Translations under genes and position numbers: made by a program | NCBI GenBank assembly: GCA_030704615.1 | Contig: CM060733.1 | Span: 58,774,001 to 58,838,000 of the forward strand | Length of the DNA: 64,000 bases | Origin: Takakia lepidozioides | Lineage: Eukaryota; Streptophyta; Takakiopsida; Takakiales; Takakiaceae | Direction of reading: 5' to 3' | In this document: piece after piece, positions 10,775 to 28,658 of the stretch | Layout: every line of letters begins with the position of its first letter | Position numbering within the stretch: the stretch's first letter is position 1 | The notes under the pieces: model-generated | Seen by the model: only the letters and a program-made list of their open reading frames with translations | Told to the model about the DNA's origin: nothing | Databases searched by the model: none

Positions 10775-11006
10775 GCAGAATTTCTAGAGTACTCGTGTAT
10801 CTGTTCCAAGATGTGTGTGCTGATCTTGTGTCTGAAATGCTCCCAATCCTGTGTCACTCTTCACTCAAAGCCATCGTCCCATAAGAAGTATCAAACATCT
10901 GTGGGTCCGGCAACACATTTCGGATCCCTTCAGAGCTCATTCCTCCTCAAAACACAATATACAGAAACCTCTCACCAGAGCGTTGTCAGGAATACTGCCC
11001 AACGTG

Positions 11007-14000
11007 CTATGTTCCAGCAGGCTGAGCAGCTGACTTGGCTTTCCCTGCTGCAGCAGCAGCGACTGCAGCAGCGGCATTGGCAGCTGCAGCAGCTGCGGAT
11101 GCTGGCAATGGTGATGGCGATGGCGTGAGATTTGGAGGGCAAGGCAGCATTGTGGTTGCCCTGGAGGCCTGGGCATTCACTTGCACAAGCAATGCCTTGA
11201 TCTGCACCCCAGTTAAAGTCTCCTGCTCGAGCAATGTGGCCGCGAGTGCGTGGAGTTCCCGTTGATGGGTGGTGAGTATATTTTTCGCATTTTCATAAGC
11301 AGTCTGCAGTAACTCCCGGACCTCACTTTCCACAAGCAACCGTGTCTCCGTGCTCATGGATTTACCATCGTCTTCATAGTTGTGGGCCACAACACCCACT
11401 GCCTTGCTCATTCCATACTTGGTCACCATCTCTCGAGCAAGTCTTGTGGCAGATACAATGTCTGAAGATGCACCCGAGGTTACCTACAGGTATCAAAATG
11501 ATTGGTTACACACTATCCACACATACAATCTGGAATTCCAGTGACAATCACAAATGAAGCCTATAAATCTCCTCCAAATATATTTGACAACTTGATGACA
11601 GGCTGCTAATCTGACAACTGACTTCACAGAGTGACAAACAACAAAGCTCCCCTTACCAGTACCAAGGAAACATAAGACAAACATATCACCCCCAGACAGT
11701 TTCAAATCACCCAGTGACCTCTCAACCATTTTGAGCTTGACTTGAGTATCAGGCACAGTGACAACCAACATCTAACCCAGTGGTAACGGCACAACCCGCC
11801 TCACTAGCGCTTGTGGGTTCAAACCCACATGTTGGATGTCATAAAAGGTGTCCACCTTCCAACCGGAAGGCAGTAGCCCTTTGGGATCAAGTGACACCAT
11901 AAGCTACGCTTGCTTCGGCAACGTGTTCACATTTCATTTCAGGCACAGTCGGTGCATCCCTGAACAAAGAAGTTGCCGAAGAGAAGAGCTCAGTGTTCCT
12001 AAAACAAAAGCTTCACCTGAATAGTACGTGTCCAAAAGAGTCAAGAGTCTGAGAGAGAGAGAGAATGTACTGATGCTGTTTCCCTGCGAGTGTTGGCTTG
12101 CCATAGCCTTACAGTCATTTACCCGGAGGGGAAATAACCCTCCTGGAGCCTTTTGTGGGTTGGGTTTGCACCCACCAGGGTTTAGCTTATCCCCGCAGTT
12201 CAGCTGCAGGTATAAACTTATTTTCCCTCAACTGCCATTAAGGCGCTCACAGAGGCACTTGTTTGCATGCAAACTCGACAGCCCGGTTGCAGAGTTATTC
12301 CGAGAGAGGGAGAGAGAAAGAAAGAAGAATGGCACAGAGGACAATGAGGGCATGAAACAGGGTAGAACAAACCAAGAAGTACTTCAGAATACACCCGAAG
12401 ATGAAGTGCCTCAAGCAGGTGGGCTGCACGGCACTTTGGATCTTCAAAGCCAAAGGCCTCCACTAACAATTGGAAATCTCTAAAGCATCTCCTGAGAGAG
12501 AAAAAGAGAAAACGTACTCATGAGATGTTGTTTGCTGTAGAGAGAGAGACTTACCAAGATAAACACAATTAGTTCAGGCTTTCCAGATATCCTCTAGAAA
12601 GCCTTCACACAAGCATCAAGAGTGAACTGCCCAGCAATTAGACCCAAATAGGACCAGGGCTCAACCTCAAGATTGGTTGGTGAACAGAGGTGCAGGAATA
12701 TGTTCCTGAAGAGGGTCACTCTCTGGTGAGAACATCCCTGACAAGGTAACAGAAAATGGATAGTCTTCAGGCTGCCTGCACATCAGGCAATTACAATCTC
12801 CTTTTCCTCTCTGCATCTGTTTTTCGTTCAAAGGTAGGTGGAGGACTGGAAACAAGTTAAGGGAAGTTTTATGCCTAACTTAATTACACCAAGGTTGAGA
12901 GAGAGAGAGAGAGAGAGAGTGAGGGAGCTACACACCTCCCCCTCCCCAAACACAAGTTCCTCTGCGACACGGCCCCCCATGCAAACATCAAGACGTGCCA
13001 GCATCTGTTTGCGAGAAAAACTGGTTTCGTCTTTCTCTGGCAACTGCGACACCATACCCAGGGCCATCCCCCGAGGCACAATTGTTGCTTTGTGCACTGG
13101 CAAAGCTCCGTCGGTGTGAATTGCCACCAGTGCATGGCCTCCTTCATGGTATGCAGTGAGTCGCCGTGACTCTTCTGATATTACTGCAGACTTGCGTTCG
13201 CTTCCCATCATGATCTTGTCTTTGGCAAACTCAAGATCAACCATGCTCACATCTTTCTGTCCATCCATAGCTGCTTTCAGAGCTGCTACATTGACTAAAT
13301 TGGCCAGGTCAGCACCTGAAAACCCAGGAGTTCCACGTGCAATTATCGACAAGTCCACATCCTCTGATTTTGGCACCTGCCCAAGTATGGACACTCTTAT
13401 TATGTTCCGGATTCCTAGGAGATTGATTTAGGCCAATCCAGATGCAGTGAGTTTCAAAATACAGTACGTAGTCAATGCTCAGAAAGTCGTCTAACTATAC
13501 AGAGCCAAATAAACATCACTCGGAAGCTTGACTGAAACAAAAACAATTCTGAGCTTCTGTGACAAACAACTTTTGCCCATCAAGCAAGCAGCCAATAAGA
13601 TCTCAGACATCTCACTGGAAGGACCTCTTTGGCTCATGTGTATATTTGCCTCAATTATGTGTGCAGATGTTTCTCCACCCTACCATGAAGGAGTTACATA
13701 ATATATCTCTGTGAGAGCCTAGTAAACTCTGAACTGACATATGCGAGGTAACCAAAGATAACCTCATGGTTACAGTAACCAAATGGTTGCACCATGACAC
13801 AAAATCCTGATTGTCAACATGAATCACCACCATAACCATCCTTCAATGCTTGTGAAGCCCAGCCAAGTACAGAGGCAGATAGTCTTGATTGAGATGAGCT
13901 AACTTACCTTGGACATGTGGGACTCCAGAATTTGGCGCCGACCTTCAACATCAGGGTTGGGCACAACCACGTGGCGATCGAACCGGCCTGGCCGGACCAA

Positions 14001-16004
14001 AGCCTTGTCCAATGATTCAGGAAAATTTGTTGCAGCAATGACGATGATGCCCTCATTTTGCTTGAAGCCATCAAGTTCCACCAATAACTGATTAAGTGTC
14101 ATCTTCATGTACTGTTGGTCCTTGGGGTTGCGGCTACCACCAATAGCATCAATCTCATCCATAAAAATGATGCATGGTGACCTGTGAGGCTTTGGAAAAT
14201 CAGAATAGCTCTGGAATATTCAAAGACTACACATTAGGACCAACTGTACAGCCAAACTACAATGAGAAAGTCGAATTGAAGAGAGTTGGAGGGAGGGAGA
14301 GAGAGATAGACCTCTTCTTGGCGGCTGAGAAAAGATCACGCACACGGCGTGCCCCCACACCCACAAACATCTCTTCAAACTCACTGCCACTGCAGTAGAA
14401 GAAGGGAACACCTGCCTCACCAGCTATCGCTCGAGCCAGCATGGTCTTGCCCGTGCCTGGGGGTCCAACCAGTAACACACCCTTTGGTAGTTTGCCTCCC
14501 AACCTTGTGAACCGCTGCATTTCAGGAGCCAATCACACTAACTTCAGTTGCTATAATTTGTTGTCGAAATGTCATGATGCAAACCAGTCTTCCAAAAGGT
14601 TGCTTGAGTTCAAACCATGCATGTACAATAACAAGGTAAAGATGTCATCCATGTTTCTCAACTCAAGAGTTTACACCCTGTCCTATCCGTTATTGCCTCT
14701 GTAGGCATTGAGAGTCTTACCTTGGGATCACGCAGGTAGTAGACGATCTCTTCCAGCTCCGCCTTGGCTTCATCCACACCCTTAACATCACTGAATTTGG
14801 TGCTGGATTCCATGCTCGGTTGCACCTCCTCATTCAGGCCCAACCCTGCCATAGTACCATTGCACCACAGTCTATGTATTGTAAATGCAGTGTCCGACAC
14901 CCTTTCAATTCCAACCTAAACTGTGCTCTCCTAAAGCACAGGACCAGCATTCCACTTCAACATAGTACGCCACAAGCAATGAACGAAAAAAAATTCAATC
15001 GTCTTGAGAGGAAAACGAACATACCCTTGCCAATACCTCGATCCTCAATTAAAGCTCCTACGCCTGAGATAAGAAGGAAGCCTAAGGCCAGTGTGCGCAC
15101 AGTTCGCCAGGCTTGGACTTTAAGCCCTCCCTCTGCTGTGACCATATGAATAGGGGCATTTGGGGTTCCCAAGACTCCATCTTTCGTCATTGTACCTACG
15201 CCTGCAAGTAAAGGCAACGCTGCTGCCATGTTGCTGCTATTGTCTGTGCGCATTCCCCCAGCGGACGTAGCCGCTCCTGTTGATACAAAACAGAGTAAAA
15301 TACTGGAATTTCTAAGGGTTGGCTGCAACTGGTGCAAAAAAACGAGAAGCACACAAGTATGATCAAAATATATCCACGGGAGTTATTTTCGACTTGAGAA
15401 GAAAATATGAGCAATATATGCTGTCAACCCCACAATCTCAAGAGCCCAAAATTACCTCTTTGGAGAGTCTTCAACAATGCACTCTCGTCAAGCCTATCGA
15501 CCTTCACCAAAGCCTTAACATACTCCCCCAAAGCTGCGGAGCTATGCTGTGGCAGGGGTCGGCTCTCAAACCATCGAATCACACCCTCAGGATCAACTCT
15601 ATTCAACTCTTTCAAAAGTGTAGACTGCTTCTCCTCCCAGTCATATTTGCTGGCAGCCTCCCTGTCTAGTTGCTCAAGCCTCCTTGAAAAATTGTTTGCA
15701 TAACTCGACATCCATCTCCTTTGTCCACCTGAAAAACAACCACCCGCACTCCCAGCAGCAGTGTGAAAAATTAAGGCTGACCTTCATACCAACTATTAGT
15801 ATGTTGGTTGTAGCTTATAAGGTCAAGAACAACCTTCACACAAACTACAAGAGATATTTGAGTGTCTAAAAGTAAGACAAGCCTGATTCTATGTATTGTA
15901 ATTCAATGAGCAAAAAAGTGTGACAAACAACCAACCTTCATGGCTGCGACCCAAAACTTGTATGTGCAGCTGGAATAGTGATGATCTCAAGTGACGCTGA
16001 AGAC
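11007..16004 (-). CDS. FTSH4: FTSH4-like mitochondrial i-AAA protease (5' end incomplete)
   Basis: ATP-dependent zinc metalloprotease of the mitochondrial inner membrane. Exons on the minus strand: 15728-15456, 15276-15025, 14845-14721, 14514-14312, 14181-13908, 13376-12936, 11483-11007; all junctions keep frame. A probable upstream exon at 16004-15936 (ending GRSHE) also joins in phase. The first exon with the start codon was not found. Visible parts are a [14 protein letters not shown] block, one membrane segment ([14 protein letters not shown]), Walker A GPPGTGKT, Walker [10 protein letters not shown], an RPGRFDRH arginine-finger region, and the zinc motif HEGGH in exon 13376-12936. A C-terminal Ala-rich tail ([14 protein letters not shown]) also occurs in plant FTSH4. 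The single membrane span and close identity favour FTSH4 over plastid FtsH; FTSH11 is the main alternative. Confidence 0.93.
11760..11938 (+). mobile_element. SINE-like insertion in the last FTSH4 intron
   Basis: The 179-bp insert is flanked by an 11-bp direct repeat, TCAGGCACAGT (11749-11759 and 11939-11949), consistent with target-primed insertion. Thirteen bases in is a tRNA-like A box, TAACCCAGTGG (11773-11783), followed by a B box, GGTTCAAACCC (11816-11826). GTGGGTTC...ACCCAC could form a T-arm-like hairpin. Together these describe a tRNA-derived SINE. It is antisense to FTSH4. No other full copy was recognised in the window, so the family is unnamed. Confidence 0.75.
12896..12920. repeat. 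(GA)n microsatellite next to an FTSH4 splice donor
   Basis: A GA tract begins about 15 bp inside the last intron, downstream of the donor of exon 13376-12936. On the FTSH4 sense strand it is a CT-rich tract. Shorter GA runs occur at 12051-12064, 12541-12552 and 14297-14308 in or beside the same gene. Confidence 0.85.
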
Positions 16005-18240
16005 CTAAAAATGCATTTGATTTCACCATGTGCCTTGCAGTATGTCCCCCCTGCACGACAACCAATATACCTTAAGACATGTGCACTGACTAGAGCTTCT
16101 TTCTCATGACAGTTAGACATCTGCCAGACGATGAAAAGAAAAGACAAAGGGGTGAAGGTGAATGGCAGCCTTAGGGGGGGAACAAGGGCCAAGAGAAAGT
16201 AAAGGTCGTTCCAGGACGCATACATGAACTCCTCCATACCAGTCCAAAATGTCCACATAAGCAAGAACTGCTAGTTCTCTTTCATAAGAAAGAACTGAAA
16301 CCCGCTCCCTTCCCTCCCCCAAGAAACCTAAAGCAGGGTCTAAAACCCTGCTCCATGTGCGTTAAGAATCAGTGCCAGGCATGATTCAAAGCTCCAGGCA
16401 GACAAAGCAACTTCCGTATGTCATATGCCGTATGTCATGATGTTTGCATCTTTGGAGTCCAGATGGATTCGCCTGATACAGTTCAAGAACTCTGCACCTC
16501 AAATCCGTAACCCTAACAACCAGACTCACATAGTTAGCACCATAGACACCATTCTATAAACGGATGCCAGGACATTTCTTAAGATAGTTGCCATGAAAAA
16601 TTATCCTACATTAGGTCAAATATGCTTCTGAAGGTATAGTTTGCTTCTAGGAAACTTTCTTCATTACATCTCTTTGATGACTCAATGGGGCATGCTGGCT
16701 GGACTTCTTACAAGTGGCAGCTTTGGTTGGACTTGGTTTCAGATCTCACAGGATTCTGCATGGAAGTACCTACAGTGGCGTCCTCAGCAGCAGAAGGGTA
16801 TCTCGGTCGACAGGTCACCAACTCGAATGCAAACAATTGTTTCAAGGTGAAACTCTTCCGGTAGTGGCCCAAGGCACTCGAGATCAATTTAACATGTCCA
16901 AGGTGTCCCCCACCCTCCCAAAAGAGACGCTGCACTATGGATAAGAGGACCCCTCCTCACGCAACCACAGTACAAGACCCAGCATCCTGAGCCTTAACAA
17001 AATTTCGCTAAACAAGGTCGCAGAGGACTTTTATGGTGACCTCAAAGGTCGAGAAATTGCGTGCCAGACTGGTTGATTCCAGTCACAAAGACCATACTCC
17101 ATATTGCAAAATCCAAAACCATTCCAGTACCTAGTCTATTAAGCGCATCTGTCAATGAATGTGCATTATCACCATATCATCTAGCTCTACTGAATTCCTC
17201 CCCTCTTCTTGACCATTCTCTGAGCTCCATCCCTTCCTGTGTTTCGGCTCAAAATAGAGAACTACATATACTTCGATCAAGAGAGCTTGGAGATGACTCC
17301 ATCCATGCATTTCACATTTCATGAACTCAAGGGAGGTCTAGGGTTAGGCGAGACGCTAACACCTGCTCCACGAGCTGGCGCCAAGCCATAAGTCCAGCCT
17401 GTGCTTGTACACTGACTGTCAACCCTTCCGCCAATCTGTACAGATCACTGTATCACCAGCACCCCCGACGGTGGCACCTCATCCCCCATCATGTCGCATG
17501 TACTCGGTATACTCGGCACACAGCAAGAAAATGCGAGCTCTTTCAGAAGCCGAAAAAAGAAGATGGAAGCAGAGCTGTACAGCAAGCTCTTGCAGAATTC
17601 AGGACAGATTAGAAGGTAAAGAAAGAGATTGTAGAACGCGGTGAATCTCCCACCAACATCCCTGCCTTCACACCAAACCCTAGTAGCCTGCTGAGAAGGT
17701 GTGGACGAAGGCGGTCACCGTCCAAGTCCATGACCTCCGGTCACCGGTCATTGTGCGCCTCGCAATAAAGGCGTCCCCCATGTCACCGGCTAGGTCCGAT
17801 GTAGGACCGCCTACGACGTATCACCCTAGCCGTACCTACGGTCAGCCCGGCGCAATGTACGGTAGCTGACCGGCGTACTTAAGGATGAATAATTCTGTTA
17901 TACATCACCCTAGCCCTAAGTTCATCCTGCTCCGGAGCCCTAGGAAGCAGGGGAGCCCTTGGGAAGCCATTTCCGTTTACTGTGTATAGAGACGATGGAG
18001 ATGGTGCCTGTTGTAGAGCAGGTGTGGAGGAGGTGAATCTTTGAGGTTGAAGATGGTAGTTGAGACTGGATTTTTGGTTGTGGGTTTAGGGTTGGAGGGG
18101 GGTTTTGCACAGGTTTAGGAGTGAATTGGAGATGTGGGTTTTTGTGCGGGGTGCTAGAGAGCTGTTTGCGGCAGCTTGAGATGGAAGGGAGACGGGGCGA
18201 CTGAGTTTGGAAGCTTTGAAGTCTTTTAGATCGTGTAACC
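16005..18240. promoter_or_regulatory. Spacer between divergent FTSH4 (-) and HDA9 (+) genes
   Basis: No supported gene. The missing first exon and 5' UTR of FTSH4 should lie in the left part. 17700-17880 is GC-rich. A telo-box-like AAACCCTA at 17675-17682 and further CCTAG/CCCTA motifs occur toward HDA9; telo-boxes are common in promoters of plant housekeeping genes. No clear TATA box was assigned. Whether the spacer acts as a bidirectional promoter is inference from gene orientation only. Confidence 0.4.
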
Positions 18241-23567
<5,327 letters not shown>

Positions 23568-24552
23568 TATCTTGCTATTAGATGTTCCACATGATACCCA
23601 CACATATTGTGAAGGGATGATTACTTGTACATTATCTTTCATTTGTAAGGGAATAACAAAGAAACTGAAAGGTGTATTTTATCTGATGAAGATGTTCTCT
23701 TTCAGATAGAGAGAAGTGAGTGGAGAGCTTTCTTCAGCCCGCTAATGTTAGTTAGGTTGTCTCCCTCTTTCTCTTTGTTCTGGAGTTTTGTATGATTTGA
23801 ATGCTAAAACTGCTTGACTGAGTCTTCCCATGTTCACATTGAACTCAGGACTCCTCCACCCTCTGTCGGAAACCGATGGGAGTCACTTGGGAGTTATAAG
23901 AGGTGGTCACATGATTTGTCTTTTTGAACTCGGATTGCATTCAAACTCACTGAACGTTCTTTTATATTTCTTCTTCTGTGTCTTTCCTGGATGTTGTGTC
24001 TGCAACGTTTGTTTCATCTTTGAAAGCTCTTATTTTCCTTGAATGTGGATATCTCAGATCAGTTTTACTAGGCTCTCACATTGAATATCTTTTCATAGAC
24101 GTTCTGAAGTGCCTGCCAAAACTGCACTCTGCATTTCTCCACAGATAGCCTTGTGGTTAAGGATCTAAGGCCAGATTGACAATCCTGGGCTTAAGGCTGC
24201 TGCATAGAAGGTTACCCTGTGCAGTGATCCTGTTGCAGGCCGGTTACTGGGTAAACAGGTCACCAACCAAGTTTCTGTAATGACTGGACAGGTTCCTAGC
24301 AACTTTGTTTATTCCCAATGGTATTGTACAATATAGACCATCTGAAGTGACACCAGCATATATGCCAGTCCTTGCAATCAGGCTAACATGTGCTCTCTAC
24401 AAAATCAAACATCGCAATACTTTGCGAGAGGTATTCCTCATACCGGACTCTAAAGTGGTTCAGAATTCTGTATGGTTTGATAGGACAAAAATTTGCAAGG
24501 CAATTTAAGTGCTTCTTAGAAATCTTGTAGTTCTATCTATGAATACTTTGGC
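23568..24552. other. Spacer between convergent HDA9 and XS-domain genes
   Basis: No gene is supported. It must hold the 3' UTRs of both convergent genes. A segment at about 24140-24290 looks vaguely tRNA-like but lacks a good B box. Confidence 0.5.
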
Positions 24553-27500
24553 TTAGATGACCACAACCTCCCCTCTCTGTCGCGCCTGCAATCTTGCTTT
24601 CATCTCACTTTTGTGTACTATCTTGAGTTTCTTTCTGATGTCTGGGTCGAGCATCTTTTTATCCTTTGCAAGTCCAAGATAGCCATAGAACACTCGTTTT
24701 GGCAACTTGGTCTCCTCATCCTGGCGGACAAGGTCAGGGCTCTCTGTCAGGCCCTCATGGCCAGGAAGCCCATGCCAGAAGGGTTTAAGGCATGCCCAAA
24801 ACTTGCGGTCACGATTGCTCATCTCGAAGTGTTTGTGAAGTCTTTCAGCTTCATGTAGACCTTCCAGTGTGGGAGCATAGATAACCAGAACAATGCCTCG
24901 ATGACCTTCTTTATAGTACAGAGCCTTTGGCTTTCCTTTTGAATGCCCCATATCTGCAATAGACAACTTCCCATCAGTTGACAGCGCCATGACCAATAAC
25001 TGGATGTTCTCTCTAGTCTCAGGTTGAGTGTATTAATCTACCAAAGTTTCAGCAATGCTAATCTGACAAACAATTCCATGATAGTGCTTTTCCCTTTTCT
25101 GAGACATGTCTTTGTCCCAGTCACCCAGGCTTTCTCTCTAATTCTCTAGAAGGCTGTCAATGAATCTTTGGGAAGAGGCCTCTCTTTCTCTCTGTAAATT
25201 TTGATCTCCCTCCTCTTTTAATGAAATGTACACAGTGGTCTCTAGTTTTTTACGAACCTCGCAGGAATTGCCGCATCTCCGAGTGGTTGATTCCCTCCCA
25301 CTTTCCATCTAATGTTTTCTTGACACGGGTGTTCTCTACTATAACCATTGGCGGCCACAGAATCTGTTCGTTCTTGTCGCCATTGGTCTGTGCAGCAGCT
25401 GCTGCATCATCAATTGTAGGCAGATCTGGTTCATGCTGCAATGGTGGTGTGTGATCTGGTGAGCCATCAATCACCAGGCTATCTGAATTTGCCAGAGACT
25501 GCCATCCCATCAAATCACAGAGAGCAAGGTGAAAGCCCAAATGCTGGACCATGTGCATGGCATCCGTTGATCTGACACAATGGTTTACCAGCCCAGTCAA
25601 ATTGTTGTAGCCCCTTCTGTAGAGACAATCAAGTCATCCAAGACAGTCATCCCATTAGGTACATCATAGAAAACAGAGAGGACATGTCCAAAGTTGAAAG
25701 TGAATGTGAGCCATGCCCGATATAAGCCCTCTGAGTTGGGCAGCAATGTCAGAATGGGCATGTCTGAGTGTTCGGTATTATCTAGGTGGTCTGAAACCTG
25801 CTGAGCAAGGAACGAAAAGAGTTTTAGTGTCCATGGAAAACCAAAAGTTCAAACACCCATAGGGAAGAGAGAGGGGAGATCCAACGATTTTCTACTCACT
25901 CACTTGGAGGGTCAGGAGGGGTGAAGACATCAAGGTAGATTGTTGTTGAGGTCACTAACCTGCCACAGACAAGGCATGGGAAGTTTCCATCTTCGCCTGT
26001 TTGATACTGGTGGCGCATTTTGGGGTCAGCACATAGAAGCTTATTAAACTGTGCTCGAGCCCACCTCACCTTCTCCTTGAACTCTTCAGTGGTCTTTCTC
26101 TCACCCTGGTACTCCAGATCCAGCCAGTGATCCCCCTCACCATCCACATCGTGCTGTTGATTGAAGACTGGTTGCTCAAGCATCTCAACACAAGTATTTT
26201 GGAAGCCATTTCCGATCCCATTTGCTGATAGACTCGCAGCTTGCACTGGAGAATCTTCTGTACTAATACCACCACATACCTGCTGTGTTTCCCGTGGGAT
26301 TGCCCCACCATTCACCGCATGTTGTCGTTTGTAGACTGGTTGATTAGGCATCTGAGCAGCAGTTTTTGGGAATCTGTTTCCAGTCCCATTTGCTGTCAGT
26401 CTGGCAGCTTTCACTGGGAAATTGCAAATACTTCTACATTCCTCCTGTGGTTCCAGTGGGTTTTGCTGACCATCCACCCCATGCTGTCGTTTGTAGACTG
26501 ATGGCGTAGGCGTCCGAACAAAAGCTTTTTGGGAGCCATCTTCAATCCCATTACTGGCAGCTTTCACAGGAGGATTGTTTGTACAAATATCTCCACATGC
26601 TTTCTGTGTTTCCAGTGGGCTTTGCCTAGGTTTCTTGTCAATTCGTTTCTGTATAAGGGCACAAGTTTCTCTCCCATTCTCATGTTTGCTATCCTTCATT
26701 TGCCTCTGAGCATGCAATGTTGCGGGGTGCAATGGTTGGGACCCGTTTGCATGGCGACCCTCTTGCAATTGAACAGCTTCTACATAACAAGAGTGACGAG
26801 TATCCGCCCCGCATCTGTTTCCAGCCCTATTCGCTGGTAGCCCGGCAGCTTCCATTGGAGAGTTGTGCCTAGATTTCTTGCCAATGTGTTTCTGTGTAAG
26901 GGTACGGGTATCTGTCCCATTCTCGTGCCTGCTATCCTTCTCTTGGCTCTCAGCAGGCAATCCCCCACGGCGTGAAGACTGGGACCCGTCTGCACTACTG
27001 ACTGCTTGCGCCTCGACAACTTCTGCAAAACAAGACTCCTCGAGGCCACAAGTATCTGCCCCATTCTCACGCCTGCTTTCCTTCTCAGTTTCCCTGTAAT
27101 CAGGCGATCTCTCAAGTAGTGTACAGTGCTGGCCATTGGGATTGCCATCCTCCTGCAACTGCGCATCCTCTGCCTCATGGATGGTCTCCAATGTCAAACC
27201 TTTGGGCAATTCATGCATCATTTTTCCACTCGGCAACCTGTTCCAATTGACCTGGGAGTGGCGACTTGTACTTTGGGACTGATTGCTCCCTACCTCCACA
27301 AGCTGCAGGGCATGCCCATTGCTTTGCACCTGATCAATCCCTGTACGTAACTCCGTCTCCTGTGTATTAGCCTGAGGGATTATGTGTGCTCTCTTTGCAC
27401 CCGCTCCTAGCGCTTCGGCCTTTCGATGTTCCATATGTCCATTAGCCGGTGCAAGTTCAACCACAACGCCTGGAGACCTCACGTGCCCCATACTGCTTTG

Positions 27501-28658
27501 GCGCTCAATCTGTAGTGGTGCTGCTGCAGGCAGTGGCCAACCATGACGGTTCTGTAAGGGCTCATTTTTCATCACGTCGATGGGAGCATGCAGCCAACAG
27601 CTTGTCAGATTCCCATTGGGATAATCTGCAGCCTTTGGAATTCCATCGCCAAGAACATTCTTCAGAGGAAACTGATTTTTAGTGTGAGGGCCTGCATATC
27701 CCTTCCCAACCTCACAGTCAGGGCTGTCACCCTGCTGAGTCCCCTCCTTGGCCCAGTATGTTGAACCCATGACGGTATCATGCCTTCTGTTTTGCCAAGG
27801 GACCAGAGGCAAAGGTCTCCCGGTCTGGTTGTATAACCGCCGATTGTCTACTGGGCTTGCAATATACTCAGAATACTCAGGAGCGGACATGGGGTTATCC
27901 ATATACCCTTCTACAGGACTGTTTTTAGGATACCCTTCCTCACTGTGGCTTTGTCTCTGAGGACTGCCGACAATGTTTTGCTGCCGTAGGCCCACTGGGT
28001 TCTTTCCCCACTCCATAGAACACCCCTTACCTGGGGACTTCGGGACATCCCCCCTCAAGTACTCGGCCATTGTTGTCCTGGAAGAATGGCTCTTAACGAA
28101 ATACTCCCTGCCTGTATTCATGGGGACTGCGCTGCCGTTCCGACCCACAGGAGCCTGTCGTTGGGAGTGCATTTGAGAGGTTTGATACTTCTTTGCAGGG
28201 AAAAGTGGGTTCCCAGGCTGCTCTACTTGTGGGCTCTTTGGATATTCTTCCCAGAGGGACATGCTTACGGGTGTCACATGGCAAGGACTCAGAGGCTCCG
28301 GGGTTGGACTCATGGGGGCTGCGTCTCGAGCAGGGCTCATTGGGGGCACTTGACAAGCCATGAAAGCATTTCTCTGAGGTCTCGTTGGTGCTGACAAGTG
28401 TGATGGCCTTGGTGCCATTTCCTGGGTTGGGCTCATTGGGTGCAGCTGCTGCCAAGGTAGATTCATTGGAGGGTGATTGCTGTAGATATCCACAAAGGTT
28501 TCCAGATGGTGTCCAGGGTTGATGAAGCTTGTGCCTTGGTTTGGCCAGTAAACATTTTGATCAAAGCTCTCCTCGATTCCCTCCGCGAACCCTCCTTGAT
28601 AGACATTTTGAAATCTCCAGCCAGCCACCATAGCCGTACTCCAAAGTAACTCAATCAT
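24553..28658 (-). CDS. XS-domain protein (SGS3-related family) with long repeat-rich N-terminal region
   Basis: Three exons on the minus strand: 28658-25960, 25616-25258, 25010-24553 (3516 nt, 1171 aa). The ATG at 28658 is the first in the frame; a further upstream exon is possible. Residues 1-870 are low-complexity, rich in Pro, Ser, Asn, Gln and His, with SPTQEMAPRPS-like motifs and two families of internal repeats (residues about 520-670 and 670-835). A zinc-finger-like CLVCGR at 895-900 is completed across the intron (VNHC, MHMVQHLGFH at about 911-929). The XS domain follows (about 986-1150: ILWPPMVIVENTR, EGHRGIVLVIYAP, GLHEAERLHKHFE, YGYLGLAKDKKML). XS domains in SGS3 and relatives bind RNA and act in silencing. 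There is no XH domain, so SGS3 itself is unlikely. Confidence 0.88.

Larger units (their letters stand above)
9712..11006. other. Intergenic spacer between LEA and FTSH4 genes
   Basis: Apart from the LEA regulatory sites and the two tandem arrays listed separately, no gene is supported here. The right end should contain the FTSH4 3' UTR. Confidence 0.6.

Noticed and set aside
15938-16264. Minus frame MLMWTFWTG... as a membrane protein
   Set aside because: Overlaps the proposed FTSH4 5' exon in another frame and has no family match.
24140-24290. tRNA- or SINE-like segment (TAGCCTTGTGG A-box-like)
   Set aside because: No good B box, no clover-leaf and no flanking duplication, so it is not called.
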